A DNA stretch of 64,000 nucleotides from Alphaproteobacteria bacterium. GTDB taxonomy: Bacteria > Pseudomonadota > Alphaproteobacteria > DSM-16000 > Inquilinaceae. Below are positions 9,001-17,473 of the stretch, piece by piece; position 1 is the stretch's first letter, and each line of letters opens with the position of its first letter. The notes under the pieces are model-generated. The model worked only from the letters and a program-made list of their open reading frames with translations. It was not told the DNA's origin and searched no databases. The stretch is from assembly GCA_028281925.1 (NCBI GenBank), contig JANQIX010000026.1, positions 62,001 to 126,000 of the forward strand, read 5' to 3'. The translations under genes were made by a program, and so were the position numbers.

Positions 9001-12000
9001 CCGCCCACGGGCACCAGCGATACGGCCGGCGTGGCCAGCGTCGTATCATAGTCGGTGCCGGATTCCGAGCCGCCGTTGAAGTCGTCCCATTCGTCGGGAT
9101 CGGCCACGGCGAACACGCCGTCGGCACGCGTGAACTCGCCGCGGGCCTGGCCATCGGCAGAGGTCCAGAATTCCAGGTTGGTGAACGACCAGCCCCGCCA
9201 TTCCGTGGTTCCAGGCGGCGTGTTGGGATCCGTCTCAATGGTCCAGTCGGTCGGCGGTGTCTGCGTCCAGCCGAGGATGTCGATATTCTCGTCAACGGCC
9301 GGCTGCAGCGAGCCGGCAAGGCTGTTGAAGTCTTCCGCCAACAGCACGCTGCCGCCGGGGCCGGACAGCTCGACATTGTCGATCGCCCAGTACCAGTCGT
9401 TGCCGGCCTCGCTCATCCGCCAGAATACCTCCACGGTCTCGGCCGAAGCCGGCGCCAGGAAGTCGAGATCGATGCGGATGTTGCGGTTGTCGGTGTCGGT
9501 GGTCGTGGTGCCGTCCAGCAGCAGCAGTTCGGCCGGCTCGCCCCCGTCGAAAGACACCAGCACTTGGCCCGTCTGAAAGTCTTCGGGCCGCCAGTGGCTA
9601 TCGAACGACAAGGTCAGCGGGATCTGCGCCGCGCCCGAGATCGCGGGCAACGCGAAGCCGAGATCAGTGCCGATCTGGGTGAAAGAGACCTCTTGCCCTT
9701 CCGGCGGTCCCCAGCCTTCGGCGTCGCCGTCGTTGAAGGTGTCGACCAGCCAGGTGTCGTCCGTTTCCACGATCACGCGGATGTCGTCGCGGCTTTCCAC
9801 ACCCCGCGCCGTCTCCACCGTCAGCGTCAGGTCATGGACCCCGGCGCCGAGCGAGACCTGCACCGTCTCGCCCTCGCCCAGCAGGCGGCCGTCCTCATCG
9901 GTCCAACGATAGGCGGTGATGTCGCCCTGCGGGTCGTTGGTGTCGCCGGCGAACAGCGTGACCTCTGCGGTCTTCTCGCCAGCGTCGGCCTTGACCACCT
10001 GGTCGTCGCCCGCATCGGCGATGGCCTCCGCCGACCGCTCGCCGACCTCGACGTTGAAGTACGCCTCTTCATGGCCGACATACGGGCCGGTCAGGCCGTC
10101 GCGATCCAGCTCCGCCTTGTCGCGGAAGCCAGTGAAGTACTCGTCTAGCTCCGTGAAATAGGTCTCGGTGTAGAAGGCGTCGTTGGCCGGATCGATGGTC
10201 ACCAGCCGGATCGCGCCATTGCCGCCATTGCCGCCGCGCGCCGGATCGCCGGCACCGTTGGCCTCGCTCGACACGCCGTTCTGATAGTTCACCAGGAACT
10301 GGAAGACCGGGTTGCCGAAGTCGTTGTACGAGATGACCGTCTCGGCCCCATCGCCGAAGATGTGGCCACCCGCGGTGAACAGCACGTTGGGGTGCTTGGC
10401 CAGCGCTTCCCGCCACAGGGTCTCGCCGTCCCAGGTGCCCCGGGGGTCGTTCGTCAGCCCGTAGTCGTAGCCGGCCCCTTCGGCGTTCAGCGGTGCACCC
10501 AGGCTGTCGTGGCGGCCGTCGAAATTGCTGTAGGAGTGGGTGAGCACCATGGCCTTGCGGTCGCCATGCTTGGTCAGCACGTCGTCCGCCCAGCGCATCA
10601 CGTCGTCGCGCGGGCCGAATTCCAGGTTCAGGATGATCCAGCCGGTGCCGTCCGGCGCGTCCCAGAGATGGTAGTTGTTGTCGTAGCGGCCGGGTTCCTG
10701 GTCGTAGACGCCAGCGAAGGTCGGGTCCGCCGACATGTAGGTGGGGCTGAAGGCGTCGTTGTAGGGCCCTGTTGTCCGGACATTGGCCGACCCACCGTCG
10801 CCGATATCGTGGTTGCCCGGAAGCACCGAGAACGGGATGCCGGCGTCGCGCAGGATGTTCATGGCATCCAGCGCGATCTGGAACTGGCCCGGGGTCGCGG
10901 TCTGCGTGATGTCGCCGACATGGGTGACGAAGCCGATCTTCTTGTTGTCGGCATTGTCCGCCATCCACTGGGTCATGGCGGCGAAGGTGGGCGTGATGGA
11001 CCCGTTGGACGTGTAGTCCTGCGTGTCCGGCATGATGGCGATGGTATAGGCGCCCTCGCCCGCCACACGCACCCGGACATCGTCGGTCAGTTCGCGGCCC
11101 AGCCCGTCCGTCGCCGTGATCGTCAAGTCCGAGACGCCAAGTTCGCCGAAGCTCAGCGTCAGCACGCCGTTCTCGATCACCGCCGCAACGGCCTCGCCGT
11201 TGCTGCCGGTGACGGCGTAATTGCCCGTGCCCGCGCCGAACACATCCTCAAGGTTGAAGGTCACCGGGTCATCGCCGGTGGCCACCAGCATGTCCTTGAT
11301 CGGCCCCGGGATCTCCGGCTCGATCAGCGAGGACTCGTCGGTCACCCCGACGCCGGCAAAGCCGAATTCCGAAGCCGGTGCATAGCCGTCAAAGCCGAGC
11401 TGCAGCACGTCACCGGTGCCGGCCGGGGGATCGAACGGGCCATTCCCGTCCGCGGTGCCCAGGGCCGCGACTTCGCTCTGCGACAGCGCCCGCGTGGCGA
11501 GGCCGAAATGGGCGAGGTATCCGGTCGAGGTCTCGTTGCTCTCGTCGGCCAGGATCAGGAAGCCGTCGGTGCCGGACAGCGTGAACCGGTCGGCGCTGAC
11601 GGTCTGGGCGTCGAGGAAGACGCCGTCGATGTATTTCGAGAGGGTCGCGGTGCCGTCGCCCTGGTCCGCCACGGTGATGACTATACGGCTCCACGTGTCC
11701 GTCGGCACGGTGCCGTCATAGTCGCCGTTGATGCCCAGGCCACGATCACCGCGGATGAACAGCTCACCGTCGCCCGAATTCGACGAGTCGGTCTGCAAGA
11801 GCGCGTGCCAGCCGAAGGGCACGTCGTCGACCCGGATGTCCCACACGGCCGTGTAGGTCGAAAGATCGCCCTGCCCGCCCGGCAGCGACACCAGAATGCC
11901 TTCGGCAGGGTTGTAGGCGGCATAGTCGAGCACGGGCACGTCCTCACCGCCGGGCCCGGTGATGCCGAACTGCGAGGCAAAGGCGATCCGGCTGTCGCCG

Positions 12001-12722
12001 ATATCGACCGGTGTCCGATAGCCATTGCCTTCCAGGATCACCGCCGCGTCGCCATAGCGGGGTGCGATGTCCTCGCCGGTGAAATCGATCTCCAGCGCAG
12101 AGAACGACGGGGCTGCCGGAAAGAACCCGGCCGCATCCGGCGTCGGCACGGTGGCGAGGATGCCCAACACTTCCGGCGGCGTCGGTACCTCTTGCGTGAA
12201 GAAGACGGACGAAACCAGGCCCGGCGCCGTCTCGCCGTCATTGTCCGTGAACAGCCGCAGGCCCGTATCCGGATCGATCGCCCAGCGCGCGGTCTGGCCC
12301 AGGTTCTGCTCACCCACCAGCGATCCGTCGACGTATTTGCGCAGGACCGTGTCGCCGCTCTCCACCGTCACCGTAACGACCAGGCGGACCCATTGGTCGT
12401 AAGCGATGCTGCCGTCATAGACGCCGGAAATGCCGATGCCGGCGGTGCCGTCGCCATTGTCGCGCAGGAACACCTCGCCGTCACCGTCGCCGGTCTGCAG
12501 CAGCGAGGTGAAACTGCCTGAAGGCTGTGGGATGTAGAAGTCGAGGCCCAGCGCCCAGCTGGAAATCGTCGACCCGGAGACCGACCCGCCCGGCACGATG
12601 GTGACGGACTGGTCCGACCCGAAGGCCGGGAAGCTCAAAACGGAAGGATCGACGCCGCCGATGTCCGGCGCACCGAAATCGCTCGCCTGACCAAGACCCA
12701 CGTTCCCAAGCTGCTTGACCAT
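6045..12722 (-). CDS. Giant secreted RTX protein with LamG-like modules and a calcineurin-type phosphoesterase
   Basis: 2225 residues, the largest gene here. Domains in order: two LamG/concanavalin-like modules (about 50-200 and 270-430); a metallophosphoesterase (about 555-800) with PDTQD, THVGDIT, PGNHDIGDG, LTHSY and GGHIFGDG; a PKD-like module (about 895-985); a third LamG (about 1260-1410); two further carbohydrate-binding-like sandwich modules separated by another PKD-like part; and C-terminal RTX calcium-binding nonapeptides (about 2045-2145, such as GGGGSDLLVGGWGNDLMSGG). There is no N-terminal signal peptide; the RTX tail implies type I secretion, but no TISS genes are in view. Likely an extracellular, polymer-attached phosphodiesterase or phosphatase. 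The ATG at 12722 faces the LysR gene. Architecture is seen; substrate is inferred. Confidence 0.86.
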   Translation of the reverse strand: MVKQLGNVGLGQASDFGAPDIGGVDPSVLSFPAFGSDQSVTIVPGGSVSGSTISSWALGLDFYIPQPSGSFTSLLQTGDGDGEVFLRDNGDGTAGIGISGVYDGSIAYDQWVRLVVTVTVESGDTVLRKYVDGSLVGEQNLGQTARWAIDPDTGLRLFTDNDGETAPGLVSSVFFTQEVPTPPEVLGILATVPTPDAAGFFPAAPSFSALEIDFTGEDIAPRYGDAAVILEGNGYRTPVDIGDSRIAFASQFGITGPGGEDVPVLDYAAYNPAEGILVSLPGGQGDLSTYTAVWDIRVDDVPFGWHALLQTDSSNSGDGELFIRGDRGLGINGDYDGTVPTDTWSRIVITVADQGDGTATLSKYIDGVFLDAQTVSADRFTLSGTDGFLILADESNETSTGYLAHFGLATRALSQSEVAALGTADGNGPFDPPAGTGDVLQLGFDGYAPASEFGFAGVGVTDESSLIEPEIPGPIKDMLVATGDDPVTFNLEDVFGAGTGNYAVTGSNGEAVAAVIENGVLTLSFGELGVSDLTITATDGLGRELTDDVRVRVAGEGAYTIAIMPDTQDYTSNGSITPTFAAMTQWMADNADNKKIGFVTHVGDITQTATPGQFQIALDAMNILRDAGIPFSVLPGNHDIGDGGSANVRTTGPYNDAFSPTYMSADPTFAGVYDQEPGRYDNNYHLWDAPDGTGWIILNLEFGPRDDVMRWADDVLTKHGDRKAMVLTHSYSNFDGRHDSLGAPLNAEGAGYDYGLTNDPRGTWDGETLWREALAKHPNVLFTAGGHIFGDGAETVISYNDFGNPVFQFLVNYQNGVSSEANGAGDPARGGNGGNGAIRLVTIDPANDAFYTETYFTELDEYFTGFRDKAELDRDGLTGPYVGHEEAYFNVEVGERSAEAIADAGDDQVVKADAGEKTAEVTLFAGDTNDPQGDITAYRWTDEDGRLLGEGETVQVSLGAGVHDLTLTVETARGVESRDDIRVIVETDDTWLVDTFNDGDAEGWGPPEGQEVSFTQIGTDLGFALPAISGAAQIPLTLSFDSHWRPEDFQTGQVLVSFDGGEPAELLLLDGTTTTDTDNRNIRIDLDFLAPASAETVEVFWRMSEAGNDWYWAIDNVELSGPGGSVLLAEDFNSLAGSLQPAVDENIDILGWTQTPPTDWTIETDPNTPPGTTEWRGWSFTNLEFWTSADGQARGEFTRADGVFAVADPDEWDDFNGGSESGTDYDTTLATPAVSLVPVGGGGSGGEAAGVLRVPALSPNQGLLVTPEAAGTFDEYTLIYDIYVADVQGTWTSFFQTDITNSGDGELYLANGGSGFGGIGISGAYDGPFTYDAWNRVAFTVSLDGDAQVLNKYINGALVGTQTVDSDVTDGTRWRIDADQGFLLFSDNDGETSEVFVNAFAFTSDVLSDADILALGAADVDGPLAEPQAADAFQFSFDGAPDALDFGQATLEEIRLGSDTGTPFFVKGSAASRAPGDGLDAPEGALFDQSNGEGNLILWEEGDWADLVLEATLKSLDDDTMGVAFRYQDADNHYLLTLDSQMNTRKLVRVEDGEETVLAEEGGGYRFYDEIDLKLSIEGGKIAVSLDGVPLFGGRVLDPAPLGAGTIGLYSSFQKSAIFDDIVVRAPKLDAEAGLDRVLIDFDGDGVETVGLDGNLSTGADGAAADWTGPAGDAGSGLATDTMAWAGRNVFALSLDDGSHSDTDEVVVTVASGDRLIAADQFEDGNYDGWRIVDTTEIGGPADWAVVDGALVEQSGAYSRELNWAGASNSDPWQRGWSPHGDGVAALHKGTYALWEGDETIDDYSIEAVVQVPTAGGVGFMMNWVDEDNYYKLEIDASANLITLVKVVEGYETYLARVRTVYTPDDEFHLKAERVDGKMQAWIDGHEIFAYDLEDHDLGEGAAGVYAWGAAGARFDDVAIVDLSTPFEDAVPPPSAIAPEMPDWFLEFVTVNGIDDDLLDADAWRDDGLGTQLRKMEASIEDIAADFGVWRPHSADVVLGQYESHGWWRSYIDSGRSGFDLIIGDGPDADEGRADRDRIDGSKFNGDDVIFGDNWERWTDAANSDIGKSDVITADSGDDVVFGQGGNDRLYGERGDDQLFGGGGSDLLVGGWGNDLMSGGDGNDWLRADRGKDVLEGGDGLDKFDFSRDGGVDGHHVITDYSAEDGDLIIVEKRWGWRYDSVDDLTIQQDGFDTVITFDHPWDTGSVRLQNFTDTDAILFDFGGW

Positions 12723-12787
12723 CGTTGCCTCCCCGCTGGCATCAAGCCGCCCGATGCGGCGCGGGCAACGGTTGCGTTAATTCGATT

Positions 12788-12809
12788 GATAGTTCAAATA
12801 TGTTCTATC
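12788..12809. promoter_or_regulatory. Palindrome GATAG-N12-CTATC, candidate LysR operator
   Basis: In the 110 bp AT-rich gap between the divergent RTX and LysR genes, GATAG (12788-12792) and CTATC (12805-12809) form an inverted repeat of the size LysR-type regulators bind. It lies 24 bases before the LysR start and 66 before the RTX start. The usual logic would be autorepression plus control of the neighbour. Confidence 0.5.
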
Positions 12810-12832
12810 GTTTTGCACTATAGGCCAGACCT

Positions 12833-13726
12833 ATGAATTACGCGCAGGTTCGGGCGTTCTTCCATGTGGTCGACGAAGGGGGCGTGGGCCGCGCCGCCCG
12901 CCTTATGGGCGTCTCTCAACCCACGGTCTCGCAACATCTGAAGGCACTTGAGCAGCGATATGGAACCCGTCTATTCGTGAAACGGGGCCGGCGGCTGGAG
13001 TTGACGGCCGCCGGTCACGAACTCTTCACGGTGACAGAAAGGTTCATCCGTCTGGCGGATGAGGTGAACGATGCGTTGGAACGTCGCGGCGCTCTTTCCG
13101 GGGGACAGTTAAGACTTGTATCGGATGCGCCCGCCATTTCGGTGGAGCTTCTCGCCCTCTTTCGCCGCCGGCATCCGTTTGTGGAAGTGTCCATCAGGAC
13201 TGCGTCACTGAGGCGGATCGTGACCGAGTTGAGAGAGGGGGCCGCGGATGTGGGCATCACGGTCGAACCGCCCGCCGGCAGCGACCTGTTTGCCGCCCCG
13301 CTGGTGACCGATCCGATCCTGCTGGTGGTCCCCGCCGATCACGCCTTCGCCGGCAGGCGGTCCGTGGCGCTTTCCGACCTGGCGGACGAAGCGGTGATCC
13401 TGCGCGAGCAGGGCTCGCTGACCCGGTCGCTGACGGAACGCGCTCTGGCCGATGCCGCCGTGGTGCCGCGCGAAAGGCTTGAGATCAGCGGCCGTGCGAC
13501 GATACGGGAAGCTGTGGCCCGCGGCATCGGCGTCTCGGTCTTTGCCGAATCCGAATGTCCGCCCGACACGCGCCTGGCGTACGTCCCCATCGATCCGGAA
13601 GGCGTACGGCTGGAGTTCGACGAACACCTGGTGGTCCGCAAGATGCACCGCCGCGTACCGGCCATCGCCGCCTTCTGCGAGGTGGCGATGGACTTTGCGG
13701 CGGCGAGGGGCATCGACCTCAAGTGA
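12833..13726 (+). CDS. LysR-family transcriptional regulator
   Basis: 297 residues. An N-terminal winged helix-turn-helix is clear (ARLMGVSQPTVSQHLKALEQ, about 24-43, then GTRLFVKRGRRLELTAAG), followed by the periplasmic-binding-like effector domain (from about residue 90). It is divergent from the RTX phosphoesterase with a palindrome in the shared gap, and convergent with a phytase-like gene, so it most likely controls the phosphoesterase. Relatives with similar local context in other bacteria regulate phosphonate use, but no effector can be read from sequence. Cytoplasmic DNA-binding protein; family certain, target inferred from the arrangement. Confidence 0.93.
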   Translation: MNYAQVRAFFHVVDEGGVGRAARLMGVSQPTVSQHLKALEQRYGTRLFVKRGRRLELTAAGHELFTVTERFIRLADEVNDALERRGALSGGQLRLVSDAPAISVELLALFRRRHPFVEVSIRTASLRRIVTELREGAADVGITVEPPAGSDLFAAPLVTDPILLVVPADHAFAGRRSVALSDLADEAVILREQGSLTRSLTERALADAAVVPRERLEISGRATIREAVARGIGVSVFAESECPPDTRLAYVPIDPEGVRLEFDEHLVVRKMHRRVPAIAAFCEVAMDFAAARGIDLK

Positions 13727-13733
13727 TCGGGTG

Positions 13734-13764
13734 TGGCCCGGCCGGGGTTCGCCAGACCGGGCCC
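13734..13764. terminator. GC-rich hairpin between convergent LysR and phytase-like genes
   Basis: TGGCCCGG (13734-13741) pairs with CCGGGCCC (13757-13764) across a 15-base loop, directly after the LysR stop and before the end of the leftward gene. No T run follows. Confidence 0.4.
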
Positions 13765-13779
13765 AGAGCCATCCTGCGA

Positions 13780-14922
13780 CTACTTCATCTCGACCGCGAA
13801 GGCGATGATCTGGGTGTCGACGCCGTCGTCGTTGTCTTCCACCATGATCAGCGTGCGACGACCGTCGTCCAGCGTCGGGCCGAAGATCATGGATTCGAAG
13901 CTGCCTACGCGCTCCACGTGACCGGCCTCGCGCAGGGTATCGAGATCCAAGAGCAACCGCTTTTCGACCATCGTCTCAGAGCCGGAGAGCGCTTCGACAT
14001 CGGCGACGTTGTCGGCGCCGGCAAAATCGATCTCATAAAGCGCGATCGGGCGGGTGTTGGTGCGCGGCTCGCCGCCGATCCACTCCCGCTCCAGTGCCAG
14101 CAGCACGGAGTCGGTGACCGGCAGCAGGTCGACCATGCTGCGGTCGCCGCCCTCGTCGGACGTCAGAATGGTGGAGCCTTCCCGGTCCGTCAGCTCATAC
14201 ACATACTCTGCCGCGAGCCTCATATGGGCGCCGTCGCGGCTGTCCCACTGCATGATCCTGAGATGGCTCGGGTCCTCCAGCGTCGGCTTCGGGCCGTCCT
14301 GCTGAAGGGCGGTTTCCGCCGCTATCCACAGCGTCGCATGGTCCGGGCTGTACACCAGGGATTCGAAACCGCCGCTGTTGTAGACGCCATGGCCCGCGGT
14401 CACCGTCTGGTCGTACCGGCCGGGCAGCACAACCTCGCCGACGAACTGGCCGGCGCGGGAGTTGCGATAGACGAACGGCGCATGGGCCTCGTCCGGCCCG
14501 TCGCCGCGGCCCTCGGACGTAATCAGCAGGGTCGCAGCCCCTGCGTCCAGCGCGATGCCCTCAAGATCGAAGGTGCCGGCTTCGATCGGCCCGTTGGGCC
14601 CGTTCAACAGCGTAACCCCGGTGACCTCAACATCGCCCTCGTCCAGGCTGCCGTCGGCGATGTCGATGGTCAGCGTATAATAGCGCGCGGGGCCGTCCAC
14701 GTCGTCGCAGATGGCCAGATAGGTGTCGGTGTCGCCGAGCCTTGCCAGGCCTGACAGACCCAGCAGGCGGGTCCCGGCCACGGGATGGCCATGGGGCAGA
14801 AAGACTTCGCCGATGAATTCCATGCCGGCGATCGTCTGAGTGTCGCCCACGTCCTGGGCAATCCCGGTTGCGGGCATGGCGGCGGCAAGGATGGCGGAAG
14901 TAGCTATGGCGCGGCGGAACAT
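13780..14922 (-). CDS. Secreted esterase-like protein of the phytase family
   Basis: 380 residues with a clear signal peptide (about 1-22, ending ATGIAQ). The mature part matches the 'esterase-like activity of phytase' family, a beta-propeller of periplasmic or secreted phosphoesterases: LLGLSGLARLGD, the DLEGIAL motif (about 118-124), GGFESLVYSPD, and FESMIFGPTLDDGRRTLIMVEDN near the end (quoted in part). The ATG at 14922 follows AGAGG eight bases upstream. Many Asp and Glu suggest calcium binding. With the RTX phosphoesterase, phnM and LysR it forms a phosphorus-scavenging neighbourhood. Activity on phytate itself is not established for this family as a whole. Confidence 0.8.
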   Translation of the reverse strand: MFRRAIATSAILAAAMPATGIAQDVGDTQTIAGMEFIGEVFLPHGHPVAGTRLLGLSGLARLGDTDTYLAICDDVDGPARYYTLTIDIADGSLDEGDVEVTGVTLLNGPNGPIEAGTFDLEGIALDAGAATLLITSEGRGDGPDEAHAPFVYRNSRAGQFVGEVVLPGRYDQTVTAGHGVYNSGGFESLVYSPDHATLWIAAETALQQDGPKPTLEDPSHLRIMQWDSRDGAHMRLAAEYVYELTDREGSTILTSDEGGDRSMVDLLPVTDSVLLALEREWIGGEPRTNTRPIALYEIDFAGADNVADVEALSGSETMVEKRLLLDLDTLREAGHVERVGSFESMIFGPTLDDGRRTLIMVEDNDDGVDTQIIAFAVEMK

Positions 14923-15196
14923 GAGGTACCTCTTCGTTCGATCGCTCTGATGCCCGACCTTTTAGGGGTCGGCGGATAGCGTTCCGATGACGGTCGGAAG
15001 ACAGAACGGTGAAACGTGAGATCAGCCACCGGTGCTCGGCAGTTTTGACGGATTGGCACAAGTGTTTCGCGGGCACCTATCCCTATTTCCGTTTGTGCGC
15101 GGCCACGGGCCCACTTACCTCTAACAGGCTTTGCCCGCCGCAGAGCGCTGCCGCACACCCGCGGCTTGGCTGGTGGGCCGCTATGGGCTGCAGGCC

Positions 15197-16171
15197 ATGA
15201 CATCCCAGTGCGAGACCGCGGCTCAGGGCGCCGCCGCGGCCAATCCTCCCGGCCCCGGCGCTCTGCCGACGGCGGCGGTGCAGCCGGCGCTATGGCTGAC
15301 ATTGCTGATCGGCGTCGTCTTTGCGCTGATCTGGAGCTCGGCCTTCTCCGTCGCCAAGATCCTTGTGGCGCATACGCCGCCCTTCTCAATCTCGGCCGTC
15401 CGGTTCCTGATCGCAGCGATGATTGCCGGGGCCCTGGCGCTCTCGCTGGGCCAGAGGATCCCGCGCGGCTGGGCGGCCTGGCGGCCGATCATCCTCTTGG
15501 GCCTCTGCCAGAACACCTTCTATCTCGGTCTGTTCTTCACCGCGATGACGACCATCCCGGCCGGCTTGGCGGCGATCGTGGCTAGCGCCATGCCGCTGAT
15601 TGTCGCTGCGCTCGCATCCGCGCTGTTCGCCGAGCGGGTCGGCGCTGTGAAGACGGTTGGCCTGCTAATGGGCTTCGGTGGTGTCGTCTGGATCATGGGC
15701 ACGAGGGTGGCCGGCGGCATCGACCCCGTCGGTCTCAGCCTCGCCGTGCTGGGCGTCATGGCCCTGTCGGTCGCGACACTGACCATCAAGCGGGGCGATT
15801 TCGGGACCGGGCTATTGATGGTCGTCGCCTGCCAGATGCTGGTTGGCGGCCTGGGCTGCATTCCCCTGGCGCTCGCCTTCGAAGACGTCACCGCCTTCCA
15901 CATCACCACCGAGGTGGTGTTCGCCTTCACCTATCAGGTGTTCTTTCCAGGGATCCTGGCGACGCTGCTGTGGTTCACCCTGGTCAAGCGGGTGTCGACG
16001 GCCGGCGCCAGCGCCTTCCACTTCCTCAACCCGATCTTCGGCGTCGGCTTCGCCTTCGTGCTGCTGAGCGAGCCACTGTCGGCATGGGACGCCGCCGGTG
16101 TGACGCTCGTTGCCATCGGCATCTTCTTGGTCAACCGAGGCAAGGCATCTCCGCGTTCACCGCGCACCTGA
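15197..16171 (+). CDS. EamA-family (DMT superfamily) inner-membrane transporter
   Basis: 324 residues with about ten transmembrane helices arranged as two EamA repeats. Typical points are the first helix LLIGVVFALIWSSAFSVAK, the family signature around PPFSISAVRFLIA, the AxVxxxPLI stretch IVASAMPLIVAAL, and the C-terminal FLNPIFGVGFAFVLLSEP. Such proteins mostly export metabolites or amino acids. A TTG at 15131 could start 22 residues earlier, but the ATG at 15197 places the start just before the first helix. It stands alone; the substrate is unknown. Confidence 0.85.
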   Translation: MTSQCETAAQGAAAANPPGPGALPTAAVQPALWLTLLIGVVFALIWSSAFSVAKILVAHTPPFSISAVRFLIAAMIAGALALSLGQRIPRGWAAWRPIILLGLCQNTFYLGLFFTAMTTIPAGLAAIVASAMPLIVAALASALFAERVGAVKTVGLLMGFGGVVWIMGTRVAGGIDPVGLSLAVLGVMALSVATLTIKRGDFGTGLLMVVACQMLVGGLGCIPLALAFEDVTAFHITTEVVFAFTYQVFFPGILATLLWFTLVKRVSTAGASAFHFLNPIFGVGFAFVLLSEPLSAWDAAGVTLVAIGIFLVNRGKASPRSPRT

Positions 16172-16307
16172 ACCTGACGGAACCCGTCGGTCAGTGCCCG
16201 CTTGAGTCCGGTCGGCAGGTCGGTCATGGTCGCCGCCGCCTCAGCGCGTGCAGGCGCATCGTGGCGACCCCTTTGAGGAGAGCGAGGCCGGCGCCTCTAC
16301 CATCGCC

Positions 16308-16571
16308 ATGACCTGCCATCCCCGCAGCGTGCTGACTAAATCCGCCGACGAGGTGCTGATGGCCCGCCTGCGCGAGCCGACCTATGACGTGATCCTGGCC
16401 GATGAGGCCGGCATCACGGTTCATCATACCGCGCCGCTGAATCCGCCCGCGATGATCGCCCGGGAATACCCGACGCCGGACGGCAGGCGCCGCATCGAAT
16501 ATGAGCCAGGCAGAGCGGCAAGTGGTTCGGCGGCAGATGTGGCCCAGCCGACCGGAGCCGTGACGCCGTGA
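16308..16571 (+). CDS. Small hypothetical protein coupled to the HAD gene
   Basis: 87 residues, not recognised. The reading frame stops at 16571 in GTGA, which overlaps the GTG start of the HAD hydrolase, so translation may be coupled. Internal sequence LMARLREPTYDVILADEAG and a proline-rich tail are visible; no signal peptide or membrane segment. An upstream ATG at 16248 is also possible. The overlap and the 87 clean codons support it, but the region is GC-rich, so chance openness cannot be excluded. Confidence 0.35.
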   Translation: MTCHPRSVLTKSADEVLMARLREPTYDVILADEAGITVHHTAPLNPPAMIAREYPTPDGRRRIEYEPGRAASGSAADVAQPTGAVTP

Positions 16572-17230
16572 CTCCGGATCTCGTCATCTTCGACTGTGAC
16601 GGCGTCCTGATCGACAGCGAAGTGATCGCATCGAGAGTTGACGCTGAAGAGCTGACCCGGCTCGGCTACCCCATAACGGCGGACGAGTTGATCCGCCGAT
16701 ATGCCGGCGTTCCGGGCGCCGACATGCATGCCGATGTCGAGCGTCGGCTGGGAAGAACCCTGCCCGCCGATATCTATGACCGTGTCGAGGAACGCGTGCT
16801 GGACAGCTACCGCAACGGGCTGGACGCCATCCCCTACGTCCGTGAGACCCTGCAGGTGTTCCCCTGGCGTCGCTGTGTCGCCTCCAGCAGCAAACCGGCG
16901 ACGCTGTGCCTCGGCCTGATCCAGGCAGGGCTCTTTGAAGTCTTCTATCCCCACATCTTCTCCACCGTGCTGGTCGAACGCGGCAAGCCGGCACCGGACC
17001 TGTTCCTGTTCGCAGCACGGCAGCTGAACGCGTCGCCCGACCGTTGTGTCGTTGTTGAAGACAGTGTCGCCGGCGTCCGGGCAGCCAAGGCGGCAGGCAT
17101 GCGGGCCCTCGGGTTCGTCGGCGGCTCCCACTGCCTAACCGAACACGCAGCCTCGCTTCGACAGGCTGGCGCGGAACTTGTGCTCGACAGATTCGATCAG
17201 CTGCCAACGGCCTTCGATCAACTGGCGTGA
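16568..17230 (+). CDS. HAD-superfamily hydrolase, beta-phosphoglucomutase-like
   Basis: 220 residues. HAD motif I is FDCDGVLIDSE (residues 7-17, nucleophile Asp8 and acid Asp10), motif II is the serine-rich VASSSKP, motif III is the Lys in RGKPAPD, and motif IV is VVEDSVAGVRAAKAAGM. A helical cap between motifs I and II makes it subclass IA, phosphatases or mutases acting on small phosphorylated compounds. The GTG start at 16568 overlaps the preceding small frame. Cytoplasmic; substrate unknown. Confidence 0.9.
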   Translation: MTPDLVIFDCDGVLIDSEVIASRVDAEELTRLGYPITADELIRRYAGVPGADMHADVERRLGRTLPADIYDRVEERVLDSYRNGLDAIPYVRETLQVFPWRRCVASSSKPATLCLGLIQAGLFEVFYPHIFSTVLVERGKPAPDLFLFAARQLNASPDRCVVVEDSVAGVRAAKAAGMRALGFVGGSHCLTEHAASLRQAGAELVLDRFDQLPTAFDQLA

Positions 17231-17473
17231 CTGCGGGCGCAGCCTTGCCGACACGACGGCCATCGTCTTGCTGCGACGGTTCCGGGTCTGCCAGACGGGA
17301 AGCCATGACGCAACGAGACCCGCGTGCGCCCAGCCTTCATAGCGCAGCTCCATCCGGACAATAGCATCAACGATTGCAGCGACCTGATTCCCGTCGAGGA
17401 CGGCAAGACTGGGCTTGTTCAGATCCAGCAGCGCATGAACGCCGCGGGATCGGCGCATTTGCAGGCTAGGAGG

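Noticed and set aside
8124-12521. Very long open frames on the + strand opposite the RTX gene (8124-10148 and 10362-12521)
   Set aside because: They mirror the codon structure of the GC-rich, Asp/Gly-rich gene on the other strand, give Arg/His/Gly-rich sequence with no family resemblance, and the minus-strand product has clear domains.
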